Below are positions 1-5,188 of a stretch of DNA of 5,188 bases, one piece after another. The translations under genes were made by a program, and so were the position numbers. The DNA comes from Candidatus Mcinerneyibacteriota bacterium. Its GTDB lineage: Bacteria; AUK180; JAQVHJ01. The notes beneath the pieces are model-generated. The model did not search any database. It was given only the letters and a program-made list of their open reading frames with translations, and was not told the origin of the DNA. The number at the start of each line of letters is the position of its first letter. Positions within the stretch are counted from its first letter, which is position 1. The stretch is taken from NCBI GenBank assembly GCA_030630935.1, contig DAOVMD010000256.1:1-5188 (forward strand), in the 5' to 3' direction.

Positions 1-433
1 CCGGTAATTTCAAAATTAAATTTACTATCTCATCTATACTAAGCGATTCAACAGGACGGTGACATGAAGGACAAAACGGTATGCCGATACTTGAATATAA
101 TAATCTTAGGTAATCATAAATCTCTGTGACTGTACCAACCGTAGAACGCGGATTCCGGGATAAAGTACGCTGCTGAATGGAAATGGTCGGGGATAATCCT
201 TCAATATACTCTACTTCAGGCTTGTCCATCTGACCCAAAAATTGCCGGGCATAAGCAGATAACGATTCAACATAACGCCGCTGACCCTCAGCATAAATTG
301 TATCAAATGCAAGAGATGATTTTCCGGAGCCTGATAAACCTGTTATTACTGTTAATGAATTCCTGGGAATCGTAACATCTATGTTCTTTAAATTATGCTG
401 TGAAGCTCCTTTTATAAATAAATCCTTGATCAT
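1..433 (-). CDS. uvrA: UvrA excinuclease subunit A, N-terminal part (3' end cut by window edge)
   Basis: This is the damage-sensing ABC-type ATPase of nucleotide excision repair; as a dimer it loads UvrB onto damaged DNA in the cytoplasm. I translated the minus strand from the ATG at 433-431, giving 144 complete codons before the left edge. The start reads [20 protein letters not shown], the normal UvrA beginning. Walker A is GLSGSGKS at residues 32-39 (K38). It is followed by the signature stretches [17 protein letters not shown] (50-66), [10 protein letters not shown] (77-86) and [20 protein letters not shown] (92-111). A cysteine pair, CPSC (121-124), lies just before the expected UvrB-binding domain, which is off the window, as are the signature and Walker B motifs. 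The ATG is 4 nt after the nadB stop, so the gene is probably co-transcribed and translationally coupled. The nearest Shine-Dalgarno-like AGGA (446-449) is rather far, with 12 nt between. Full UvrA is about 940 residues. The frame is intact here. Family assignment is essentially certain. Confidence 0.97.
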   Translation of the reverse strand, partial: MIKDLFIKGASQHNLKNIDVTIPRNSLTVITGLSGSGKSSLAFDTIYAEGQRRYVESLSAYARQFLGQMDKPEVEYIEGLSPTISIQQRTLSRNPRSTVGTVTEIYDYLRLLYSSIGIPFCPSCHRPVESLSIDEIVNLILKLP

Positions 434-437
434 GGCT

Positions 438-1994
438 TTATTCTATCCTGCGGCCTTTTCTAAAAAGAATATGTCTCTTCCATTGCAGATCATTTGTAAA
501 AGGAAAATCTTCACGGAAATGTGACCCTCTCGATTCTTCCCGGGCTAATGCACCCTTTATAATAAGCTCACCTACAATTAATAAATTCTGTAGCTCCAAT
601 AATTCAATATTTAAATAGGCTTTATTCAACTTCTTCTTTAACATCAAAACGGTTCTTAAAGATTTCTTTAAGTTGGATTTATCCCGAATTATCCCGACAT
701 ATTTCTGCATAGTTGCCTGGAGTTTCAGTCTATCTTTTGTGAAGGTTTGATTTGAGGTTTTGCCAAGATTTAATTTATTCTTGACCTCAATAACCTTCTG
801 CTTTTTAAATATGTTCATCATCTCTCCGGCTCTTCTACCAAAAACAAGACCGTCCAATAAGGAGTTGGAAGCCAATCTGTTTGCTCCGTGAATTCCGACA
901 TTTGCAACTTCGCCGCAGGCAAAAAGGCCTTCGATATTTGTTTGAGCATTATAATCGGTTTTCACACCCCCAACCAGGTAATGCGAACTTGGCACAACCG
1001 GAACCGGATCTTTAGTGATGTCAAGATTATAACCTTTACAGAACTTATAGATTGTTGGGAATCTTTTCAAGATTCTACTCTTTGATATCCTTGATAAATC
1101 GAGATATACAAAGTCCTTCCTTTCTCTTTTCATCTCATAAAAAATCTCCCGTGCAACGATATCTCTCGGTGCAAGTTCTTTCATTGGGAAATTTTCCATA
1201 AATCTCTTACCGCTATGGTTTAATAATATTGCACCTTCTCCGCGTACAGCTTCTGAAATCAGGAAGCGTGGAGTAATATCTAATGCAAGTGCAGTTGGAT
1301 GGAATTGAATAAATTCCATATCAGCGATATAAGCTCCGGCTCTTGAAGCCATTGCTACGCCGTCACCTGTTGAAACAAGAGGGTTTGTAGTACTGAGAAA
1401 AACTTGACCAGCACCTCCTGAAGCAAGTATAACTGCTTTTGAATAAATTAAAACCTTTTCTCCAGAGTTCCTGTCAATCCCAACTATCCCATAACATTTC
1501 CCGTCATTCACAATAAGGTCAACTGTAAAGAAATGTTCTTTGAAATTAATTTTCTTATTTGACTTTACTTTTTCTAATAATGACCTTTCAAGTTCCTGAC
1601 CAGTCGCGTCACCGTGAGCATGTATCACTCTTCTCTTTCGATGTGCCCCTTCTTTAGTAAAAGATAATTTCCCATCCTGCCTATCAAACTCAGTACCCCA
1701 TTTGATAAGTTCCTTAATCCTTTCCAAGCCCTCGGTTACGAGTATCCAAACAGCTTCAGGATCACAGACTCCTGCACCTGCTGAGATTGTATCTGCAAAA
1801 TGTAATTTTGTATTATCCTTTGTTGATAAAGCTACTGCAACCCCGCCCTGGGCGTGTTTTGTGGAACCTGATTCAAGTTTTGATTTTGTTACAATCAGGA
1901 CCTTTCCGTATTTACTTGCCGAGATCGCAGCACGAACCCCAGATATCCCAGAACCTATTACAATGAAATCAGTTTTTAATTTATTCTTTGTCAT
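438..1994 (-). CDS. nadB: L-aspartate oxidase NadB
   Basis: This FAD enzyme oxidises L-aspartate to iminoaspartate, the first step of de novo NAD synthesis; NadA then makes quinolinate. The 518 residues are close to the usual 510-540. The FAD-binding dinucleotide fold starts at residue 12 with VIGSGISG (12-19), followed by [13 protein letters not shown] (44-56). Residues matching the E. coli active site by motif are visible: E115 in [21 protein letters not shown]232 in FHPTAL, R277 in APRDIV, H338 in SSHY and R373 in [10 protein letters not shown]. The second FAD segment is [19 protein letters not shown] (356-374). The C-terminal helical domain carries the NadB-type [14 protein letters not shown] (485-498). 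The E115/H232/R277/H338/R373 set and the ending favour aspartate oxidase over succinate dehydrogenase or fumarate reductase flavoprotein. The ATG gives only 10 residues before the first strand, so the start is well supported. It lies 9 nt after the YchF-like gene with no clear Shine-Dalgarno. nadA and nadC are not in the window. Confidence 0.96.
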   Translation of the reverse strand: MTKNKLKTDFIVIGSGISGVRAAISASKYGKVLIVTKSKLESGSTKHAQGGVAVALSTKDNTKLHFADTISAGAGVCDPEAVWILVTEGLERIKELIKWGTEFDRQDGKLSFTKEGAHRKRRVIHAHGDATGQELERSLLEKVKSNKKINFKEHFFTVDLIVNDGKCYGIVGIDRNSGEKVLIYSKAVILASGGAGQVFLSTTNPLVSTGDGVAMASRAGAYIADMEFIQFHPTALALDITPRFLISEAVRGEGAILLNHSGKRFMENFPMKELAPRDIVAREIFYEMKRERKDFVYLDLSRISKSRILKRFPTIYKFCKGYNLDITKDPVPVVPSSHYLVGGVKTDYNAQTNIEGLFACGEVANVGIHGANRLASNSLLDGLVFGRRAGEMMNIFKKQKVIEVKNKLNLGKTSNQTFTKDRLKLQATMQKYVGIIRDKSNLKKSLRTVLMLKKKLNKAYLNIELLELQNLLIVGELIIKGALAREESRGSHFREDFPFTNDLQWKRHILFRKGRRIE

Positions 1995-2003
1995 GCTCTT
2001 TTA

Positions 2004-3035
2004 CTAATTAAACCTAACTACAATATAATCACCATCTTCAACGATATAATCCTTCCCTACTAATTTAAATAAACCTTCTTTCTTGACACCTGAAATCGTG
2101 TCAAATCTTTGAAAATCTAAATAGTGAATTATCTCGGCTTTTATAAAACCTTTTTGGATATCCGTATGAATCTTACCTGCAGCCTCATGGGATGTTTTTC
2201 CGTGAACTAACATCCAGGCATGGGCTTCCTTTTCTCCGGCAGTATAAAATGTAATAAGATTTAATGCATTAAAACTCTTTTCAATTAACTTCTTAATCCC
2301 GGGAATCTTAATCCCAAGTGCATCCATGTACTCCCTGGCTTCGGAAGCTTCAAGGTCTGCAAGCTCTTCCTCAATTCCTCCAGATAAAAATAATAACTCA
2401 AATTTATTAACCTTACAAAAATCTGTTATCCTCTTGAACTTATCCAAATCCTTCTTACCAATATCTCCCTCAGAAATATTTATACAGATTACATAAGATT
2501 TTAAGGTCGATAGCTTGAAACCCTGAATATAAAACATTTCACTCTTATCAGTGATTAATGGTTTTAATAACTTTCCGTCAGAAAGATATTCCTGGCACTT
2601 CTCTAAAACCCTAATTTCATTCTGGTCAACAATCTTCCTATCGGATATTTTTTGTAAAGTTTTTAACCTATTTTCTACGATAGATAGGTCATTTATAATG
2701 AAATCTTCAAGTATCACTTTAAGTTGAGTAGTTAAATCTTCAGGACCGGAGAACGGGTAGTTTGAGTTTGAAAAGCTTCTAATAGTGATAAGATATGCAT
2801 CTGCATTCTTTATCTCACCTTTCAAATCAAAGCCCTGATAATCATGAAATTCTATCTCAGGATAAATTATCTTTTTAGAATTAAAAACACGGGCATAGAA
2901 ATCCAGCCTGAAATCCGGCACTTTAACAATTTTAATATTCTCTTTTCTATATTTATCCTTTTCATAAGAGTGAGTTAATGCGTTAAAAATGGTTGTCTTC
3001 CCGGATTTTGGAAGTCCTATCATAGAAAATTTCAC
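2004..3035 (-). CDS. Divergent YchF/Obg-like P-loop NTPase with DUF933 (TGS-type) C-terminal domain
   Basis: This is a TRAFAC NTPase of the YchF branch. Canonical YchF/OLA1 prefers ATP and binds ribosomes; the role of this divergent form is unknown. Over 343 residues (canonical about 363) the order is: Walker A GLPKSGKT (7-14), VPDFRLD (39-45, the YchF VPDxRLD signature), G3-like DYQG (65-68), a helical coiled-coil segment (about 104-156), G4-like NISE (186-189, the YchF NxxE that departs from GTPase NKxD), IEEELADLE (221-229), and a DUF933/TGS domain (about 258-343) with YTAGEKEAHAW, GKIHTDIQKGFIKAEII and GKDYIVEDGDYIVVRFN. Two things are odd. The switch I segment that in YchF resembles NYPFCTIEPN is absent between Walker A and VPDFRLD. 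The switch II loop after DxxG, which normally reads like VKGASKGEGLGNKFL, is much shorter. The start is GTG at 3035-3033; the next ATG, at codon 5, would cut the first beta strand, and a strong Shine-Dalgarno fits the GTG. It starts 2 nt after the SAM hydrolase stop. I am sure of the family but not of the function, so I give no ychF symbol. Confidence 0.88.
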   Translation of the reverse strand: MKFSMIGLPKSGKTTIFNALTHSYEKDKYRKENIKIVKVPDFRLDFYARVFNSKKIIYPEIEFHDYQGFDLKGEIKNADAYLITIRSFSNSNYPFSGPEDLTTQLKVILEDFIINDLSIVENRLKTLQKISDRKIVDQNEIRVLEKCQEYLSDGKLLKPLITDKSEMFYIQGFKLSTLKSYVICINISEGDIGKKDLDKFKRITDFCKVNKFELLFLSGGIEEELADLEASEAREYMDALGIKIPGIKKLIEKSFNALNLITFYTAGEKEAHAWMLVHGKTSHEAAGKIHTDIQKGFIKAEIIHYLDFQRFDTISGVKKEGLFKLVGKDYIVEDGDYIVVRFN

Positions 3036-3037
3036 AG

Positions 3038-3820
3038 CTAACCTTTCCTTTTAAATAAAATTAATTCACGGCACATAAAAGAGAATTTTTCTTCAGCCGA
3101 ATCCATATTCACTCCTATCTCAATAAATCCCGCGGAGCCCTTAAAAAATAAAGCTTGCCCAATTGAAACCTCACTATAATGGTCTGCTGGAATAATATCC
3201 AATAACTCACCTGAACTCCTGAATATTTCAGAAACCTGGTCAAAATACTTATTCTCAAGATTTGTAATTGCATTCCCGAATAAATCGATATAAATTATTG
3301 TAGCTTCGAAATATACTTGATCAATTAAGTTAACTTCGGGAAATTTAAATAATTTAGGTGAATCAAACTTGACTCCCAAATTTAGCGGAGATTCGCCAAG
3401 GCTTAATCGTGCAGCTACAGGCGCAAAAATATCCCTGCCATGAAATGAAGAACTAATATTAGGCAAGGATAATTCAGGATCAGTAATATGAAATACAGAA
3501 TAATCCTTCTCTTCTTGTAATACCCAACTTAATACTCCGTTATCAGGAGCTAAAAATGTAAACTTGGCGGTATCTACACAGATGATCTTTCTATTAGAAC
3601 CAACCCCAGGATCTACAATTACAACATGTACAGTACCTTCAGGAAAATATTTATAAGTGGAATAAATGACGAACATTGCAGAATTTATATCGTATTGAGG
3701 AATTAAATGCGTGATATCGATAATCTGAGCTTGAGGATTGATAGTCCTTATCACTCCTTTTACTGCACCTGTAAAACCATCATTCAATCCAAAGTCAGTT
3801 GTTAATGTGATATTTCTCAT
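3038..3820 (-). CDS. S-adenosyl-L-methionine hydroxide adenosyltransferase (DUF62 family SAM hydrolase)
   Basis: This family uses water/hydroxide to split SAM into adenosine and L-methionine, probably in the cytoplasm; its biological purpose is unsettled. The 260 residues match the usual length. The N-terminal domain shows ITLTTDFGLNDGFTGAVKG (4-22), VVIVDPGVGSNRK (66-78), LAPDNG (90-95) and SSFHGRDIFAPVAA (124-137). The catalytic triad described for the archaeal homologue (Asp, Arg, His) maps to D70, R77 and H127, all present. The C-terminal domain carries YIDLFGNAITN (177-187) and a barrel ending in GSAGFIEIGVN (228-238). There is no loop insertion between LAPDNG and the FHGRD motif of the kind seen in fluorinases, so a halogenase is unlikely. 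The ATG lies 9 nt after the NYN gene stop, without a strong Shine-Dalgarno. Its last codons contain the ribosome-binding site of the next gene, which ties the two translationally. The SAM-cleaving activity is inferred from family and triad. Confidence 0.93.
   Translation of the reverse strand: MRNITLTTDFGLNDGFTGAVKGVIRTINPQAQIIDITHLIPQYDINSAMFVIYSTYKYFPEGTVHVVIVDPGVGSNRKIICVDTAKFTFLAPDNGVLSWVLQEEKDYSVFHITDPELSLPNISSSFHGRDIFAPVAARLSLGESPLNLGVKFDSPKLFKFPEVNLIDQVYFEATIIYIDLFGNAITNLENKYFDQVSEIFRSSGELLDIIPADHYSEVSIGQALFFKGSAGFIEIGVNMDSAEEKFSFMCRELILFKRKG
3042..3049 (-). promoter_or_regulatory. Strong Shine-Dalgarno deciding the GTG start of the YchF-like gene
   Basis: The minus strand reads AGGAAAGG here, ending 6 nt before the GTG at 3035-3033. 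It lies inside the last codons (Lys-Arg-Lys-Gly) of the SAM hydrolase gene, whose TAG stop is 2 nt before the GTG. Position and strength support GTG over the internal ATG four codons later, and suggest that ribosomes finishing the SAM hydrolase re-initiate on the next gene. It is the clearest ribosome-binding site in the window; the other starts have weak or poorly spaced ones. Confidence 0.75.
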
Positions 3821-3829
3821 AGGTTACTT

Positions 3830-4330
3830 CTATAATAAGTTTAAGAGTTTTTGTTTAAGTTCCCTTTTATTGGGTTTTTGTTGTAGATAAATATTTTCAA
3901 ATAAGTCAGTTGGCGGTTCATGAGAAAATTCAATTTTTAATTTTATTTTCTTAATGAAGTCTCTTGAGTTAATTGCAATCCCGCCAAAACTTTCAATTTT
4001 GCTATATAGTCTTTTATCAGCAGATATTACGATAATATTATTGAAATTATTCTTAGCTTCTTCAAAGAACTGTATAATCTTTTCGTCTGCAGTAGATTTC
4101 ATACCTGAGAATATTATATTAGAGTCTTTCTCAAGTGAATATCTACCCGGGGTATCCTTCCCATCGAAAACCAGTAAATAATGGAGGTTTTTATATTTCT
4201 TAAAATATCCGCTCATCCTGCTTGCAAGGCGTTTTCGTGCTTGGTGTATGTTTTTACTATTGAGTGAACTTCTAAGTTCTTTCCAGGAAAAAATCATATT
4301 GTTTCCATCTAATATTACAAGGTTCTTCAT
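3830..4330 (-). CDS. NYN-domain (YacP/Rae1-type) endoribonuclease-like protein
   Basis: This is a small PIN-like metal-dependent nuclease domain of the NYN/YacP family (PF05991 type). The Bacillus subtilis member, Rae1 (YacP), cuts mRNA in the ribosomal A site; whether this protein does so is inference. The 166 residues are nearly the length of B. subtilis YacP. Visible acidic and motif positions are: VILDGNNMI (5-13, with D8 and N10/N11), LLVFDGKD (52-59, D56), KSTADEKI (78-85, D82/E83), IVISADKRL (100-108, D105) and INSRDFIKKI (120-129, D124). These follow the YacP order DGYNMI, VVFDA, TADE, ATSD, SARELL. The C-terminus is a basic, proline-containing tail (136-166) that may bind RNA. No signal peptide or membrane segment is seen. 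The ATG places the first strand directly at the N-terminus, so the start is sound. A consensus promoter lies just upstream, and the SAM hydrolase gene follows after 9 nt. Confidence 0.88.
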   Translation of the reverse strand: MKNLVILDGNNMIFSWKELRSSLNSKNIHQARKRLASRMSGYFKKYKNLHYLLVFDGKDTPGRYSLEKDSNIIFSGMKSTADEKIIQFFEEAKNNFNNIIVISADKRLYSKIESFGGIAINSRDFIKKIKLKIEFSHEPPTDLFENIYLQQKPNKRELKQKLLNLL

Positions 4331-4346
4331 AAGTTACCGTTTTGTA

Positions 4347-4375
4347 ATTATATCACATTAAAATTTATATGTCAA
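4347..4375 (-). promoter_or_regulatory. Consensus sigma70/sigmaA promoter for the NYN gene and downstream operon
   Basis: On the minus strand a perfect -35 box TTGACA (4375-4370) and a perfect -10 box TATAAT (4352-4347) are separated by exactly 17 nt. The -10 is preceded by TGA, giving the extended form TGnTATAAT. The -35 box overlaps the last sense codons of uvrB (Leu-Asp-Ile) and the spacer covers its stop. Transcription should begin near 4340, about 10 nt before the NYN ATG, so the leader would be almost absent. A full match at optimal spacing in the only gap above 10 nt is unlikely by chance even in AT-rich DNA. Activity is predicted from sequence only. Confidence 0.8.
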
Positions 4376-5188
4376 GTTCTAAAAGATGATGCTTCAAGTC
4401 ATCTATGAAATCTCGAAGTTCAGCAGCTTTTTCAAAGCGTAAAGATTTTGCTTCCTGCTGCATCTCCTTAGTTAATTTCCTGATTAACTTATCTATTTCA
4501 TTAAATTCCTTAGGAATTTGAAATTTCTTCTTCTTTGCTTTTGATTTCGTCTCAATCCTGAACCCGTCTTTGATAGGTGAGATTATGGTTTTCGGTATAA
4601 TTCTGTGTTCTTCGTTATATTTAACCTGGATTTCCCGACGGCGATTAGTCTCAGAAATTGCCCGTTTCATCGACCCTGTCACTTTATCAGCGAACATAAT
4701 GATCTTCCCATTTACATTCCTTGCAGCCCTGCCGATTGTCTGGATGAGAGCTGTTTCAGATCTGAGAAACCCTTCCTTATCGGCATCAAATATTGCAATT
4801 AATGAGACTTCGGGCATATCAAGACCTTCCCTGAGTAGGTTTACTCCAACTAAAATATCAAATTTCCCCGACCTTAAACCCCTAATTACTTCAAAGCGTT
4901 CAAGCGTATGTATCTCAGAGTGAAGGTAAGTGACCTTATAATTCAGGGTCTCAAGGTACTTCGATAGGTCCTCCGCCATCTTCTTTGTTAAAGTTGTAAT
5001 TAAAATACGTTCTTTATTTTCAATTGTTTTATTGATCTCAACTAATAAATTATCCACTTGATTCTTGGTTGGAGATATTACAATCTCAGGGTCAATTAAA
5101 CCGGTTGGACGGATAATCTGTTCTACTAAATTCTCTGTAAGATCCAACTCAAAAGCAGAAGGAGTTGCAGATGTATATAAGACCTGAG
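4365..5188 (-). CDS. uvrB: UvrB excinuclease subunit B, C-terminal part (5' end cut by window edge)
   Basis: UvrB is the DNA-damage verification helicase-like subunit that takes DNA from UvrA and recruits UvrC. The frame is open from the right edge: two bases of a split codon, then 273 residues, beginning QVLYTSATPSAFE, so the true start is off the window. Visible features (numbered from the first full residue) are: helicase motif III region SATP (6-9), VEQIIRPTGLIDPEI (21-35), LHSEIHTLERFEVIRGLRSG (88-107), motif V VNLLREGLDMPEVSLIAI (115-132), DADKEGFLRSE (134-144), motif VI QTIGRAAR (149-156) and YNEEHRIIPKTI (190-201). A lysine-rich linker (215-221) leads to the C-terminal UVR motif (about 229-264, with RFEKAAELRDFIDDL), which pairs with UvrC and UvrA. 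The TAA stop is at 4367-4365. Walker A and the beta-hairpin are off the window. The residues at 14-17 read LDLT; the TTG there is an internal Leu codon, not a start. The NYN gene follows after 34 nt. Confidence 0.97.
   Translation of the reverse strand, partial: QVLYTSATPSAFELDLTENLVEQIIRPTGLIDPEIVISPTKNQVDNLLVEINKTIENKERILITTLTKKMAEDLSKYLETLNYKVTYLHSEIHTLERFEVIRGLRSGKFDILVGVNLLREGLDMPEVSLIAIFDADKEGFLRSETALIQTIGRAARNVNGKIIMFADKVTGSMKRAISETNRRREIQVKYNEEHRIIPKTIISPIKDGFRIETKSKAKKKKFQIPKEFNEIDKLIRKLTKEMQQEAKSLRFEKAAELRDFIDDLKHHLLELDI

Noticed and set aside
434-470. TAGAAT at the nadB end as a -10 box for a separate uvrA promoter
   Set aside because: No recognisable -35 box lies 16-18 nt upstream, and the 4 nt gap to nadB fits co-transcription better.
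888-1085. Plus-strand ORF of 65 codons inside nadB
   Set aside because: It lies antisense to well-conserved NadB motifs, resembles no known family and has no independent signal.
438-1994. Succinate dehydrogenase or fumarate reductase flavoprotein subunit
   Set aside because: The fold is shared, but the overall length, the HAQGG and [12 protein letters not shown] versions of the motifs, and the [12 protein letters not shown] ending without an Sdh-type C-terminus favour L-aspartate oxidase.
1702-2007. Plus-strand ORF of 101 codons opposite the start of nadB
   Set aside because: It mirrors the antisense of the NadB FAD-binding region; the minus-strand frame explains the sequence fully.
2004-3035. 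Calling the gene canonical ychF
   Set aside because: The TGS/DUF933 end and the NxxE motif fit, but the switch I and switch II segments differ too much, so only a YchF-like name is justified.
3954-4181. Plus-strand ORF of 75 codons opposite the NYN gene
   Set aside because: It is an antisense shadow of the conserved NYN motifs; its hydrophobic look comes from the AT-rich complement of charged codons.
4331-4364. Terminator after uvrB
   Set aside because: The 34 nt gap holds no inverted repeat with a T-run; the AT-rich sequence is explained by the promoter.
4570-4923. Two overlapping plus-strand ORFs (117 and 65 codons) opposite uvrB
   Set aside because: Both are antisense to UvrB helicase motifs V and VI, have no family resemblance, and cannot both be real.
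5145-5147. TTG codon as a possible start of a 260-residue protein
   Set aside because: The same frame continues upstream to the window edge with clear UvrB sequence (VLYTSATP), so the TTG is an internal leucine codon of a gene cut by the window.

Overview
The window is a compact, AT-rich block of bacterial chromosome. All six genes lie on the minus strand, so transcription runs from position 5188 toward position 1. In transcription order they are: the 3' part of uvrB (cut by the right edge), a YacP/Rae1-type NYN-domain nuclease, a DUF62 S-adenosylmethionine hydroxide adenosyltransferase, a divergent YchF-like P-loop NTPase with a DUF933/TGS C-terminus, nadB (L-aspartate oxidase), and the 5' part of uvrA (cut by the left edge). 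Nearly every base is coding. The gaps are 34, 9, 2, 9 and 4 nt, and no stretch over 35 nt is without a gene. I see no tRNA, rRNA, CRISPR array, insertion sequence or rho-independent terminator.

The organism is a bacterium with a complete-looking UvrA/UvrB repair system and aerobic-type NAD synthesis through aspartate oxidase. Low GC content, A/T-rich third codon positions, short gaps and mostly weak Shine-Dalgarno sequences would suit several low-GC lineages, including uncultured candidate phyla. The sequence alone does not let me name a phylum. The near-perfect sigma70/sigmaA promoter between uvrB and the NYN gene argues against the Bacteroidota-type promoter consensus.

Layout: 4365-5188 uvrB C-terminal half, with helicase motifs and the UVR domain. 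4347-4375 is a consensus promoter whose -35 box sits in the last codons of uvrB. 3830-4330 is the NYN nuclease, 3038-3820 the SAM hydrolase, 2004-3035 the YchF-like protein (GTG start with a strong Shine-Dalgarno inside the preceding gene), 438-1994 nadB and 1-433 the uvrA N-terminus.

The two excision-repair genes bracket four genes without an obvious repair role. Two of those four, the YacP/Rae1-like nuclease and the YchF-like NTPase, belong to families linked to the ribosome. The SAM hydrolase and NadB act on cofactor pools (SAM to adenosine plus methionine; aspartate to iminoaspartate for NAD). The spacing supports one operon with an internal promoter after uvrB. A shared function for the middle four genes is only a hypothesis. 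I found no clearly new system. The most unusual items are the YchF-like protein, which appears to lack the switch I threonine and most of the switch II loop, and the near-leaderless consensus promoter.
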